A stretch of 64,000 bases of DNA, taken from NCBI GenBank assembly GCA_937995655.1, contig CALKJI010000005.1:62001-126000 (forward strand), in the 5' to 3' direction. The first letter of the stretch is position 1; each line of letters begins with the position of its first letter. Origin of the DNA: an uncultured Pseudothermotoga sp. Its GTDB lineage: Bacteria > Thermotogota > Thermotogae > Thermotogales > DSM-5069. A model generated the notes under the pieces. It made no database searches. It was not told the origin of the DNA and saw only the letters and a program-made list of their open reading frames with translations. Position numbers and translations under genes: made by a program. Shown piece by piece: positions 8,009 through 19,881 of the stretch.

Positions 8009-8214
8009 AGTATTTGCTCTATATACCAGACATCTCATGTAATCACTGTAAGATGAGAATTTCAAAGAAGCTTGAAGAACTCGGTGTAAATTCTTATCAG
8101 ATTAGTGTCGAAACAAAGACGGTCTTTGTTGAAACAGACCAAGTGCAGAAGGTCGCGCATGAACTTTCGAAAATAGATTATCCCGTTGAAAGGTATGAGA
8201 TAGTAGAAGGTTGA
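8005..8214 (+). CDS. CopZ-like heavy-metal chaperone
   Basis: A 69-residue protein made of one heavy-metal-associated (HMA) fold. The metal loop reads ISCNHCKMRI, with the CxxC pair that binds Cu+, and the following beta-alpha-beta pattern is complete. The usual MxC is ISC here, as in several CopZ homologues. It begins in the ATGA overlap with the ATPase gene behind a strong AAGGAGG site, so the pump and its copper carrier are made together. It likely hands Cu+ to the N-terminal domain of the ATPase. Confidence 0.85.
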   Translation: MKYLLYIPDISCNHCKMRISKKLEELGVNSYQISVETKTVFVETDQVQKVAHELSKIDYPVERYEIVEG

Positions 8215-8363
8215 AGTCAACACTTCAGTAATAGTCCGCAGAAGGGTATTGACCCCAAACCCGATTCTTATGATGATTGGCTGGCAAAAGGTTGTAGATG
8301 GAAAAACCGTAGGAAAAATCGGGAGACAGATTGATGATCTTTAACCAATCAAGATATTTCTCA
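8215..8363 (+). other. Intergenic stretch between copper and arginine operons
   Basis: This region holds a weak hairpin directly after the chaperone stop (TGAAGT 8212-8217 with ACTTCA 8222-8227, no T run) and a short open frame (ATG at 8269, stop about 8343) without a ribosome site. I see no convincing terminator or RNA gene here. The arginine promoter begins at 8364. Confidence 0.3.
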
Positions 8364-8392
8364 TTGACAATTGACTTTTTTATTGGTATCAT
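8364..8392 (+). promoter_or_regulatory. Promoter of the arginine operon
   Basis: A perfect TTGACA (8364-8369), a 17-base spacer and TATCAT (8387-8392). Transcription should begin near 8399, giving a leader of about 200 bases before argG. I see no convincing ArgR-type (TGAAT...ATTCA) operator around it, which would fit control by attenuation rather than, or in addition to, a repressor. Confidence 0.75.
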
Positions 8393-8421
8393 ACTTTCAA
8401 AAGTGTGGAGGGTTGTTTTTA

Positions 8422-8520
8422 ATGATATTGAGCGACTGGTGGATAAAAAAGTTCAATGAGCAGATCCTTTTGAGCATAGTCAGGCGGACCAGGTGCCGGT
8501 GGGTGCTAAGGGGCACTTAG
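8422..8520 (+). CDS. Arg-rich leader peptide of the arginine operon
   Basis: A 32-codon frame too short for normal gene calling, with ATG at 8422, TAG at 8518-8520 and a GGAGG ribosome site at 8407-8411, ten bases before the start. It lies just after the promoter. The second half reads SIVRRTRCRWVLRGT: five Arg codons at positions 21, 22, 24, 26 and 30 (AGG, CGG, AGG, CGG, AGG), four of them in six codons. The Arg cluster starts exactly where the 5' arm of a strong hairpin begins (8482). This is the layout of leader peptides of trp, his or leu attenuators, with the regulatory amino acid being the product of the operon below. Two tandem Trp codons (6-7) are outside the hairpin region. The peptide itself probably has no other role. 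Confidence 0.8.
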   Translation: MILSDWWIKKFNEQILLSIVRRTRCRWVLRGT

Positions 8521-8551
8521 TCCGCCTTTGGTCTTTATAGCACCCACACGG
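8482..8551 (+). promoter_or_regulatory. Alternative hairpins of the arginine attenuator
   Basis: Two competing helices are present. Hairpin A: AGGCGGAC (8482-8489) pairs perfectly with GTCCGCCT (8520-8527), and inside it GTGCC (8493-8497) pairs with GGCAC (8512-8516). Helix B: GTGGGTGCTA (8499-8508) pairs perfectly with TAGCACCCAC (8538-8547) and is extended by CCG (8496-8498) with CGG (8549-8551) over one bulged A. B uses the loop of A, so a fully folded A and B exclude each other (or form a pseudoknot). B ends on the first two bases of the terminator stem. A ribosome stalled on the Arg codons would cover the left arm of A and allow B; one that reaches the stop codon would cover the left arm of B. 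The pairings are read from sequence; the switching is inferred. Confidence 0.75.
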
Positions 8552-8580
8552 CCATATCAGAAATGATATGGCCTTTTTTT
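8550..8580 (+). terminator. Intrinsic terminator of the arginine attenuator
   Basis: GGCCATATCA (8550-8559) pairs with TGATATGGCC (8564-8573) over ten perfect pairs around a GAAA loop, followed by seven T (8574-8580). It lies between the leader peptide and argG, only 18 bases before the argG start, so it must be conditional for the operon to be expressed. Its two outer G-C pairs overlap helix B of the leader. Confidence 0.88.
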
Positions 8581-8598
8581 ATAGAAAGGGGGAATAAT

Positions 8599-9861
8599 AT
8601 GGTTAAGCAAAGGGTGGTACTTGCTTACAGTGGTGGTTTAGATACTTCGGTGATACTCAGATGGCTTTCTGAAAAAGGTTTTGAAGTAATTGCCTATGTA
8701 GCAGATGTGGGACAACAAGATGACTTTGATCAGATAGAACACAAAGCATTGCTAACAGGTGCAAGCAAGGTTTATATCGAGGATCTCAAAAGGGAGTTTG
8801 TGACAGACTTCATCTTCACAGCGCTAATGGGTGATGCTATCTATGAGGGAAGATATCTGTTGGGTACTTCTCTCGCTAGGCCCTTGATAGCCAAGAGGCA
8901 AGTTGAAATAGCTTCTTCAGAGAATGCCCAGTACGTTGCCCACGGTGCGACGGGAAAGGGCAATGATCAAGTAAGGTTCGAGCTCACCTACGCTGCTTTG
9001 GCTCCTCAGTTGAAAGTCATCTCGCCGTGGAAAGATCCAGAATTCCTTGCACAGTTCAAAGGAAGAACGGATCTGATAAATTACGCAAAGCAAAAGGGCA
9101 TACCAATCAAAGCCAGTGTACAGAAACCTTACAGTGAAGACGAGAATCTAATGCATATATCTCATGAAGCTGGGATGCTTGAAGATCCTTCAAAGAGGGC
9201 AGATGAATCTGTCTACAACAGAACGGTTTCACCGAAAAATGCCCCAGATGAGGAAACACTTTTAGAGATCCATTTCAAAAACGGCTTGCCAACAAAAGTT
9301 ATAAATCTCAGCGATGGTACACAAAAGGAGGACCCGCTTGAGTTGTTTGAGTATCTCAACAAAGTTGGTGGGCAAAATGGTGTGGGAAGGGTAGATATGG
9401 TAGAGAATAGATTCATTGGTATAAAGTCACGCGGAATCTACGAGACACCTGGCGCAACAATCTTGTGGGTAGCACATAGAGATCTTGAGGGCATAGCGAT
9501 GGACAAAGAGGTCATGCACCTGAGAGATATGTTGATTCCAAAGTTTTCCGAACTCATCTACAATGGCTTTTGGTTTTCTCCCGAGATGGATTTTCTACTT
9601 GCAGCCTTCAGGAAATCTCAGGAATCTGTTGATGGCGCGGTGACAGTTTCCATCTACAAAGGTAATGTGATGCCCGTGAGCAGGTATTCCCCGACATCTT
9701 TGTATGATCAGAATCTTTCGAGCATGGACGTAGAAGGTGGATTTGACTCAACAGACTCAAAAGGTTTTATAAACATTCACTCGATCAGATTGAAAGCCCA
9801 CAATCTTGTGCTTAAACAGAGAGATCCCTTCGCGTGGAGAAGGGTGATAGCAAATGCCTGA
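8599..9861 (+). CDS. argG: Argininosuccinate synthase
   Basis: Joins citrulline and aspartate with ATP to argininosuccinate, the next-to-last step of arginine synthesis. The 420 residues are of normal length. The N-terminal [16 protein letters not shown] is the ATP-pyrophosphatase loop, followed by [15 protein letters not shown] and SPWKDPEF, all typical. The ATG at 8599 is chosen because AAAGGGGGAA lies just before it; an in-frame ATG at 8563 falls inside the terminator hairpin. This is the first structural gene behind the attenuator. Its stop overlaps argH by eight bases. Confidence 0.97.
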   Translation: MVKQRVVLAYSGGLDTSVILRWLSEKGFEVIAYVADVGQQDDFDQIEHKALLTGASKVYIEDLKREFVTDFIFTALMGDAIYEGRYLLGTSLARPLIAKRQVEIASSENAQYVAHGATGKGNDQVRFELTYAALAPQLKVISPWKDPEFLAQFKGRTDLINYAKQKGIPIKASVQKPYSEDENLMHISHEAGMLEDPSKRADESVYNRTVSPKNAPDEETLLEIHFKNGLPTKVINLSDGTQKEDPLELFEYLNKVGGQNGVGRVDMVENRFIGIKSRGIYETPGATILWVAHRDLEGIAMDKEVMHLRDMLIPKFSELIYNGFWFSPEMDFLLAAFRKSQESVDGAVTVSIYKGNVMPVSRYSPTSLYDQNLSSMDVEGGFDSTDSKGFINIHSIRLKAHNLVLKQRDPFAWRRVIANA

Positions 9862-11050
9862 GAAACTGTGGCACAGGGGCTATGAGCTTGACCAGTTCAT
9901 AGAAAGGTTCACGGTTGGTAAAGATTACATAACAGACATGGAATTGATCAAATACGACACCATCGCATCAATAGCCCACGCAAAAATGCTTTCAAAGATG
10001 GGGTATATTACACAAAAAGAACTTGAACAAATAAAAGATGCGCTTGAGGAACTGCTTCTTTTGGTTGAACAAGGGAAATTTCAGATAAAACAAGAAGACG
10101 AGGATTGCCATACGGCAATAGAAAATTTCTTAGTGCAAAAACTTGGTGAAACGGGTAAAAAAATCCATACTGCAAGATCAAGGAATGATCAAGTCCTAAC
10201 GGCTTTGAGGCTTTATTACAAAAATCAACTCAGGGAAATTCAAAAACTCGTTGAAGAGCTAATCAAAGCGACGATTGATTTTTCTAAGAAATATGGAAAG
10301 ATCACTTTTGCCGGTTTTACTCATACAAGAAAAGCTATGCCCACGAATTTTCAGACTTGGTTTGCGGCATTGCGTGATGCACTCAGAGATGATTTGAAAA
10401 TTCTGAAGATTGTTTATGAGTTGATTGATCAATCTCCTTTGGGTACAGGTGCAGGATATGGAATACCTATTCCTATAAATAGGAAATTCATCGCAAAAGA
10501 GCTTGGGTTCAGGAAAACCCAGCAAAATTCTATCTATACACAACTGAGTAGAGGGAAATTCGAATATCTCATATTGCACTCTCTTTCACAGATAAGTTAT
10601 GACTTGAACAGATTTTCAAGTGATATCATCTTCTTTTCTCTACCAGAAATTGGGTACTTGAAGATACCAAAAGAGCTGTGCACAGGAAGTTCAATTATGC
10701 CGCAAAAACTCAATCCGGATCCTTTAGAACTTGTCAGAGCGTACCACAACAGGATCGTCTCTAAGACCGTTGAATGCGCTATGATCTGCACCAATTTGAT
10801 AACAGGATATCACAGGGACTTTCAGCTGTTAAAAGAGATAGTTATGGAGAGCTTTCAAATCTTGAAGGATCTTCTCTCTGTAATGAAAAGAATTCTTGAA
10901 AGACTTCAGGTCGACAAGGAGAATTGTTCCAAGAGTTTGACAGAAGAAGTTATGGCAACTCATAAAGTCTACGAACTTGTGAAAGATGGTGTACCGTTCA
11001 GGGATGCTTACAAGAAAATAGCGGCTGAGTATGGTGGTGATGAGGAATGA
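9854..11050 (+). CDS. argH: Argininosuccinate lyase
   Basis: Splits argininosuccinate into arginine and fumarate; member of the fumarase/aspartase superfamily. Readable are the [15 protein letters not shown] segment and the signature [18 protein letters not shown] with the catalytic Ser in the mobile loop. At 398 residues it is shorter than the common 450-470, mainly at the C-terminus, but it ends in a normal ATGA overlap with argC, so this looks like the lineage's natural form rather than a truncation. It begins inside the end of argG. Confidence 0.95.
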   Translation: MPEKLWHRGYELDQFIERFTVGKDYITDMELIKYDTIASIAHAKMLSKMGYITQKELEQIKDALEELLLLVEQGKFQIKQEDEDCHTAIENFLVQKLGETGKKIHTARSRNDQVLTALRLYYKNQLREIQKLVEELIKATIDFSKKYGKITFAGFTHTRKAMPTNFQTWFAALRDALRDDLKILKIVYELIDQSPLGTGAGYGIPIPINRKFIAKELGFRKTQQNSIYTQLSRGKFEYLILHSLSQISYDLNRFSSDIIFFSLPEIGYLKIPKELCTGSSIMPQKLNPDPLELVRAYHNRIVSKTVECAMICTNLITGYHRDFQLLKEIVMESFQILKDLLSVMKRILERLQVDKENCSKSLTEEVMATHKVYELVKDGVPFRDAYKKIAAEYGGDEE

Positions 11051-12072
11051 AAAAGATAAGAGTTGGAATAATCGGAGCAACCGGTTACACTGGGTTGGAA
11101 CTTGTCAGAATCTTGAAGAACCACCCACACGTCAATATAACCTATCTTGCGTCCAAAAGTTTTGCTGGAGAGCCAATGAATCAGCATTTTCCATTCATAA
11201 CCGGGAAATTCATGCTTGAAGAGATCGATCTTGAAAAGATCAAAAGCAACTGTGATGTACTCTTCACAGCACTACCATCTGGGGCGAGTTATGAGCTTAT
11301 TAAAGAACTTGAAGGTATCAAAGTCATTGACCTTGGTGCTGATCTGAGATTTGATGATCCCTCTGTTTATGAAAAGTGGTATTCAAAGAAACCCCTAGAT
11401 TATGATGAAAAGAAACGAGCCTACGGGTTGGCCGAACTGTACAGAGATCAGATCAGGCAAGTAGATTTTGTTGGAAATCCTGGTTGCTATCCAACATGTG
11501 TTTTGCTTTCATTGGCTCCAATTTTGAGACAAAATCTTTTGAGCGGGAAAGAAATTGTTGTGGATGCCAAGTCCGGTGTTTCTGGGGCTGGCAGAAAGCA
11601 AGAAGTGGAATATTCCTTTTGTGAAGTTGATGAAAATCTCAGGGCATACAACCCGATCGTCCACAGGCACGTACCCGAGATAGAAGAACAGGTGAAAAAA
11701 CTCTCTGGCGAGGAAATTAGCATCACTTTTGTACCACACTTGGTCCCGATGATAAGAGGTATATTGACCACAATCTATTTGAAGACAGATTTAACAGCAG
11801 AAGATGCAAAAAAATTGTACTGCGAATTCTACAAAAACGAAAGATTCATCCACATACTCAAGCCTGGTGTTTATCCTTCTACTAAATGGAGTTACGGAAC
11901 TAATCATGTGTTCATTTCTTTTGTCAAAGATGATCGAACTAACACCCTGGTTCTGATGGGTGTTCTAGACAATCTTGTAAAGGGAGCCTCTGGTCAAGCA
12001 GTACAGAATATGAATATTCTCTTGTCTTTGCCAGAAGATACTGCGCTTGAGATCAATCCCGTTTATCCATGA
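11047..12072 (+). CDS. argC: N-acetyl-gamma-glutamyl-phosphate reductase
   Basis: NADPH-dependent reduction of N-acetylglutamyl phosphate to the semialdehyde, third step of ornithine synthesis. The Rossmann motif GIIGATGYTGLELVRIL is at residues 6-22, the active-site cysteine is in VGNPGCYPT near residue 146, and VSGAGRK and HRHVPEIEEQ follow. Length (341 aa) is typical. ATGA overlap with argH. Confidence 0.97.
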   Translation: MKKIRVGIIGATGYTGLELVRILKNHPHVNITYLASKSFAGEPMNQHFPFITGKFMLEEIDLEKIKSNCDVLFTALPSGASYELIKELEGIKVIDLGADLRFDDPSVYEKWYSKKPLDYDEKKRAYGLAELYRDQIRQVDFVGNPGCYPTCVLLSLAPILRQNLLSGKEIVVDAKSGVSGAGRKQEVEYSFCEVDENLRAYNPIVHRHVPEIEEQVKKLSGEEISITFVPHLVPMIRGILTTIYLKTDLTAEDAKKLYCEFYKNERFIHILKPGVYPSTKWSYGTNHVFISFVKDDRTNTLVLMGVLDNLVKGASGQAVQNMNILLSLPEDTALEINPVYP

Positions 12073-12085
12073 AAGGAGGTAGAGA

Positions 12086-13281
12086 ATGGTTTTAAATGTA
12101 CCAAGAGGTTTCAAGTTTGTGGGAATCAATTGTGGAATCAAGAAATGCAAAAAAGATCTTGGTATAGTCTACTCAGAAAAGGAATGCTTGGCTCATGGTA
12201 TGTTTACAAGAAACTTAGTCAAAGCATCACCAGTGATATACGACATGAAATTGCTCCAAGAAAACCCCCGACTCATAAGAGCAATAGTTGTCAACAGTGG
12301 TAATGCCAACGCTTGTACGGGCGAAGAAGGCATGAAAAACACAGTGAGGATGGCAAAAAAGGTGGCTGAGAAACTTGGGCTTGAAGACAAAACTGTCCTT
12401 GTGTCATCAACGGGCGTGATCGGTCTACAGCTACCCATCGAGAAAATAGAAAGCGGTATAGAAAGAGCAGTTAATCTATTAACAGATGATCCAATACAAT
12501 TCGCAGAGGCAATAATGACTACAGACACAGCCATCAAAATCAGTTATAGAGAATTAGAGTTGTCAGGAAAGAATGTTAGAATCCTCGGAATTGCCAAAGG
12601 CTCAGGAATGATCCATCCGAATCTTGCCACAATGCTTTCATTTCTTTTCACAGACGCGAAGATCTCATATGATGCTTTGAAAAAGCTCCTTGAAAACGCC
12701 GTTGACAAGAGTTACAACATGATCGACGTTGATGGTGACACCAGTACGAATGATACTGTGATAGTGCTCGCCAATGGACTGGCTGAAAACAAAGAAATCG
12801 TTGAGGGCACAAGGGATTACGAAGATTTCCGTTCAGCTTTCGATGAAATCAACGTTGAACTTGCTAAGAAGATGGTGGAAGATGGTGAGGGTGCGACAAA
12901 ACTTATCCAGGTTGAAGTGATAAATGCTGCTGATGAAAAAACAGCAAGAAAGATTGCAAGGAGCATAGTGTCGTCAAATCTTGTAAAAACTGCAATCTAT
13001 GGTGAAGATGCCAATTGGGGAAGAATTATCGCGGCAGCGGGTTATTCAGGTGCAGTTTTCGATGTTGGACAACTGACTCTTTATCTGTCTGATGGCTACC
13101 GGAAGGTCAAAGTCTTCGAGAAAGGTCAAGGCATTCTTTTCGACGAAGAAATGGCAAAGCAAATTTTGAGTTCCACGAGAGTCTTTTTAACGATCGATTT
13201 GAATTTTGGAAACTCTCGGGCTGTTGCCTGGGGTTGTGATTTAACTGAAAAATATGTTCAGATCAATGGGAGGTATCGAAC

Positions 13282-13285
<4 letters not shown>
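12086..13285 (+). CDS. argJ: Glutamate N-acetyltransferase (ornithine acetyltransferase)
   Basis: Recycles the acetyl group from N-acetylornithine to glutamate, and in bifunctional forms also makes acetylglutamate from acetyl-CoA. The self-cleavage site AT-ML occurs in HPNLATML, with Thr182 as the new N-terminal nucleophile of the beta chain; [11 protein letters not shown] and SSTGVIG are also present. 399 residues, normal length. The start follows AAAGGAGG. With argJ in the operon no argE is needed. Whether it is mono- or bifunctional cannot be told from sequence alone. Confidence 0.96.
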
Positions 13286-16473
<3,188 letters not shown>

Positions 16474-16477
16474 TCAC

Positions 16478-19400
16478 ATGCCAAAGAGGGATGACATAAA
16501 TAAGATACTGGTGATAGGCTCTGGACCGATCACCATAGGGCAGGCTGCAGAATTTGATTATTCCGGTACTCAAGCTTTAAAAGCCCTAAAGAAGCTTGGT
16601 TATAGCATTGTGGTAGTTAACTCAAACTCTGCAACGATAATGACAGATCCGGAGTTTTCAGACGCCGTTTATATTGAGCCACTAACCGTTGAGTATCTCG
16701 AAAAAATAATAGAGGCAGAAAAACCAGATGCCTTGCTCGCAACGCTTGGTGGTCAAACTGCCTTGAATCTTGCCGTGGAACTTCACGAAAAGGGTGTCAT
16801 GGAAAAGCACAATCTTCGACTCATCGGTGTCGAAATAGAAACCATTCGCAAAGCAGAGGATAGAGAACTGTTCAAAGAGACAATGAAGAAAGAGGGATTA
16901 GAAGTCCTCAGGAGCAAAGTCGTTTCCAAGGTCACGGAAGCTCTGGAAGTTGCACAGGAGCTTGGTTATCCAGTTATCGTGAGGCCAAGTTTCACTCTTG
17001 GAGGAACAGGTGGAGGTATAGCCTACAATGTTGAAGAACTGAAAACAGTTGTTGCAAATGGACTGATAGAAAGCCCTGTTCATACAGTTCTGATTGAGGA
17101 ATCTGTCATAGGCTGGAAAGAATTTGAACTTGAAGTGATGAGAGACTGTACAGACAATTTCATCGTCGTTTGCTCCATAGAGAACTTGGATCCAATGGGG
17201 ATTCACACGGGCGATTCTATCACTGTTGCGCCAGCCCAAACCTTGAGTGATCTGGAATATCAGCAGATGAGAGACTCGGCCAAAAGAGCCTTGGATGCCA
17301 TTGGGATCAAAACAGGAGGGTGCAACATCCAATTTGCCATAGACCCTGAAACTGGGAGAATGGTCATCATTGAGATGAATCCCAGGGTTTCAAGGTCGTC
17401 AGCGCTTGCTTCAAAAGCCACAGGATATCCTATAGCCAAGATTGCAGCTCTTACAGCTGTTGGTTTAAGGCTCGATGAAATTCCAAATTATATCACTGCT
17501 AAAACAACAGCTGCCTTTGAACCATCTATCGATTATGTTGTCATTAAAATACCCAGGTTTCAGATGGAAAAGTTCCCTGGTGCCGACCCAAGATTGAGTA
17601 CACAAATGAAGTCAGTCGGAGAGATAATGGCTATAGGTAGAACCTTCAAAGAGGCACTTGGTAAAGCTATCAGATCTCTCGAATTGGATATAACACCCAA
17701 ACTTGACCTCGATCACCTGAAAGAATATCTGGCTAACCCTACACCAGAAAGAATTTCATATGTCTTTGCTGCTTTCAGGAACGGTATGTCTGTCGAAGAA
17801 GTTAACCATTTAACGAAGATGGATAAATGGTTTCTGAGCGAAATAAAAAAGATCATGAATTTTGAGAAAGAACTCAAGCAGAATGGATTAAAAGATCCAT
17901 CGTTGCTGAAAAAGGCAAAGCAATGGGGATTTTCTGACAGGGAACTCGCCGAGATATTCCAAACTACCGAAAAAGATGTTAGAGATTTGAGAAGAAGCCA
18001 TGGTATCAAACCGGTGTACAGAATGGTTGACACTTGCGCTGGCGAATTCGAAGCGACAACGGCGTATTTCTACTCCACATATAACGGTGTTGAGAACGAA
18101 GCCTTGCCGTCGCAGAAAAAGAAAATAGTTGTGCTGGGTTCAGGGCCAAATAGAATTGGTCAGGGAATCGAGTTTGATTATGCGAATGTTCATTCCGTGT
18201 GGGCGCTTCGGGAAGAAGGTTATGAAGTGATAATGGTGAACTCCAATCCAGAGACCGTATCCACAGATTATGACGTTTCAGATAGACTTTATTTTGAACC
18301 GCTTACCGTTGAAGATGTTTTGGAAATAATAGAGAACGAAAAACCACAGGGAATCATCATCTCCTTTGGAGGTCAGACACCATTGAAAATAGTCAAAGAC
18401 TTAACCAAAGAGGGCATCAGGCTGACAGGGGTAAGTTTTGAAGTTATTGAAATGACTGAGAACAGAGAAAAATTCGTCCAAATTCTTGAAAAGCTGGGTT
18501 TTAAAACCCCTCCTTTTGCCATTGCTACATCTGTTGAAGATGCCTTGAAAGCGGCTAAGGATTTGGATTTTCCTGTCCTTGTCAGACCCAGTTATGTCCT
18601 CGGTGGTAGGGCAATGGCAATAGTCGATTCTGAACAAGAGCTTACCAAGTATGTTTCCCAGGCTGCTCTTGTTTCACCAGGTTACCCTTTGATAATAGAT
18701 AAGTTTCTTGAAGACGCCATCGAACTCGATGTGGATCTATTGTGTGATGGTCAAAATGTATGGATAGCAGGTTTAATGGAGCAAATAGAACAAGCAGGTG
18801 TACATTCAGGAGACTCTGCCTGTGTTCTGCCGCCTGTGAGCCTCTCTGACGATTTGGTTGCTGCCATAGAATCTACAGTCTATTCGTTGGCGAAAGAACT
18901 GAAGTTAATTGGTCCGGCAAATCTTCAAATTGCCATAAAAGATGAGCAGCTTTACATATTGGAATTGAATCCTAGGGCCTCGAGAACCTTTCCTTTTGTG
19001 AGTAAAGCGATAGGAATACCAGTGGCAAAACTGGCAGCAAAGGTGCTGATCGGGAAAAAACTCACTGATTTGTTGGCTGAATACTGGCCATACCCAACAA
19101 GATATGAATCAGTGAAATTTGTAAGCAAAGATGGTATTCTTCCAACACCTTGGCCAAGGTTCTATTCTGTTAAAGAAGTGGTCATTCCTTTCAATAGGTT
19201 CTATGGTAGCGACACATTACTTGGTCCAGAAATGCGTTCTACAGGTGAAGTAATGGGAATCGGTGAAGATTTCGCTGAGGCTTTCGCAAAGGCCCAGATA
19301 GCCGCTTCTAATCCTCTTCCAAGAAAGGCAATCCTTGTTACTGTGAGGGATAAAGATAAAAGAGATGTGATACCACTGGTATCGTGTCTGTTTGATCTTG

Positions 19401-19801
19401 GTTTTGATATTTATGCGACCAATGGTACGGCAAGAACTCTGAATTCTGTGGGCATACCAGCAAAGTATGTGCCAAAGGTTGGAGAAGGAAGGCCAGATGT
19501 GATCGATTTGATTGAGCAAGGTAAGGTGGACTTGGTGGTCGTGACTCAGTCACCAAACACTATCAAAAACACTCCAGTTGACAGAATTGGAATGAAAGCA
19601 CCACTGAATTTTGAGGACAAGCGCACCGTGGGTTACAGAATAAGAACTGCAGCGGTGAAGAATAAAGTACCATATATTACAACGATTGAGGCTTTCAGTG
19701 CAGAGACTGCCGCCATTAGAAAATCAAGAACAAACAACATCTTGAATGTGAGAGACCTAAAGAAGGTTCATTCGCAAGGAACTGGGAGCATTGATAGCTG
19801 A
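16478..19801 (+). CDS. carB: Carbamoyl-phosphate synthase, large subunit
   Basis: Makes carbamoyl phosphate from bicarbonate, ammonia and two ATP. The 1107 residues show the internal duplication: [19 protein letters not shown] in the first half and [18 protein letters not shown] in the second, each followed by an ATP-grasp domain ([15 protein letters not shown] and [15 protein letters not shown]). The last 140 residues are the MGS-like allosteric domain ([13 protein letters not shown]) where UMP and ornithine bind in E. coli. The ATG at 16478 follows ACGAGGTGATC. It is the last gene of the operon; no clear terminator is visible before recJ. Confidence 0.97.
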   Translation: MPKRDDINKILVIGSGPITIGQAAEFDYSGTQALKALKKLGYSIVVVNSNSATIMTDPEFSDAVYIEPLTVEYLEKIIEAEKPDALLATLGGQTALNLAVELHEKGVMEKHNLRLIGVEIETIRKAEDRELFKETMKKEGLEVLRSKVVSKVTEALEVAQELGYPVIVRPSFTLGGTGGGIAYNVEELKTVVANGLIESPVHTVLIEESVIGWKEFELEVMRDCTDNFIVVCSIENLDPMGIHTGDSITVAPAQTLSDLEYQQMRDSAKRALDAIGIKTGGCNIQFAIDPETGRMVIIEMNPRVSRSSALASKATGYPIAKIAALTAVGLRLDEIPNYITAKTTAAFEPSIDYVVIKIPRFQMEKFPGADPRLSTQMKSVGEIMAIGRTFKEALGKAIRSLELDITPKLDLDHLKEYLANPTPERISYVFAAFRNGMSVEEVNHLTKMDKWFLSEIKKIMNFEKELKQNGLKDPSLLKKAKQWGFSDRELAEIFQTTEKDVRDLRRSHGIKPVYRMVDTCAGEFEATTAYFYSTYNGVENEALPSQKKKIVVLGSGPNRIGQGIEFDYANVHSVWALREEGYEVIMVNSNPETVSTDYDVSDRLYFEPLTVEDVLEIIENEKPQGIIISFGGQTPLKIVKDLTKEGIRLTGVSFEVIEMTENREKFVQILEKLGFKTPPFAIATSVEDALKAAKDLDFPVLVRPSYVLGGRAMAIVDSEQELTKYVSQAALVSPGYPLIIDKFLEDAIELDVDLLCDGQNVWIAGLMEQIEQAGVHSGDSACVLPPVSLSDDLVAAIESTVYSLAKELKLIGPANLQIAIKDEQLYILELNPRASRTFPFVSKAIGIPVAKLAAKVLIGKKLTDLLAEYWPYPTRYESVKFVSKDGILPTPWPRFYSVKEVVIPFNRFYGSDTLLGPEMRSTGEVMGIGEDFAEAFAKAQIAASNPLPRKAILVTVRDKDKRDVIPLVSCLFDLGFDIYATNGTARTLNSVGIPAKYVPKVGEGRPDVIDLIEQGKVDLVVVTQSPNTIKNTPVDRIGMKAPLNFEDKRTVGYRIRTAAVKNKVPYITTIEAFSAETAAIRKSRTNNILNVRDLKKVHSQGTGSIDS

Positions 19802-19820
19802 CTGCCACCAATTTCTAATG

Positions 19821-19853
19821 TTCACAAATTAAAAAAATGTGGTTTAATATAAT
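19821..19853 (+). promoter_or_regulatory. Possible promoter for recJ
   Basis: TTCACA (19821-19826) is followed by TAATATAAT (19845-19853). The TAATAT reading gives an 18-base spacer, while the better TATAAT gives 21. Weak to moderate; it would place the start of transcription near 19860, just before the chosen recJ start. Confidence 0.35.
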
Positions 19854-19881
19854 TAACACTATAAGAAGGCAGTTGGCGATT

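Noticed and set aside
8269-8343. Short frame with two ATG codons upstream of the arginine promoter
   Set aside because: No ribosome site, lies before the promoter and has no recognisable product.
8422-8520. Trp-attenuator reading of the leader (it contains three Trp codons)
   Set aside because: The tandem Trp codons lie about 40 bases before the hairpin, whereas the Arg codons coincide with its left arm, and the operon makes arginine.
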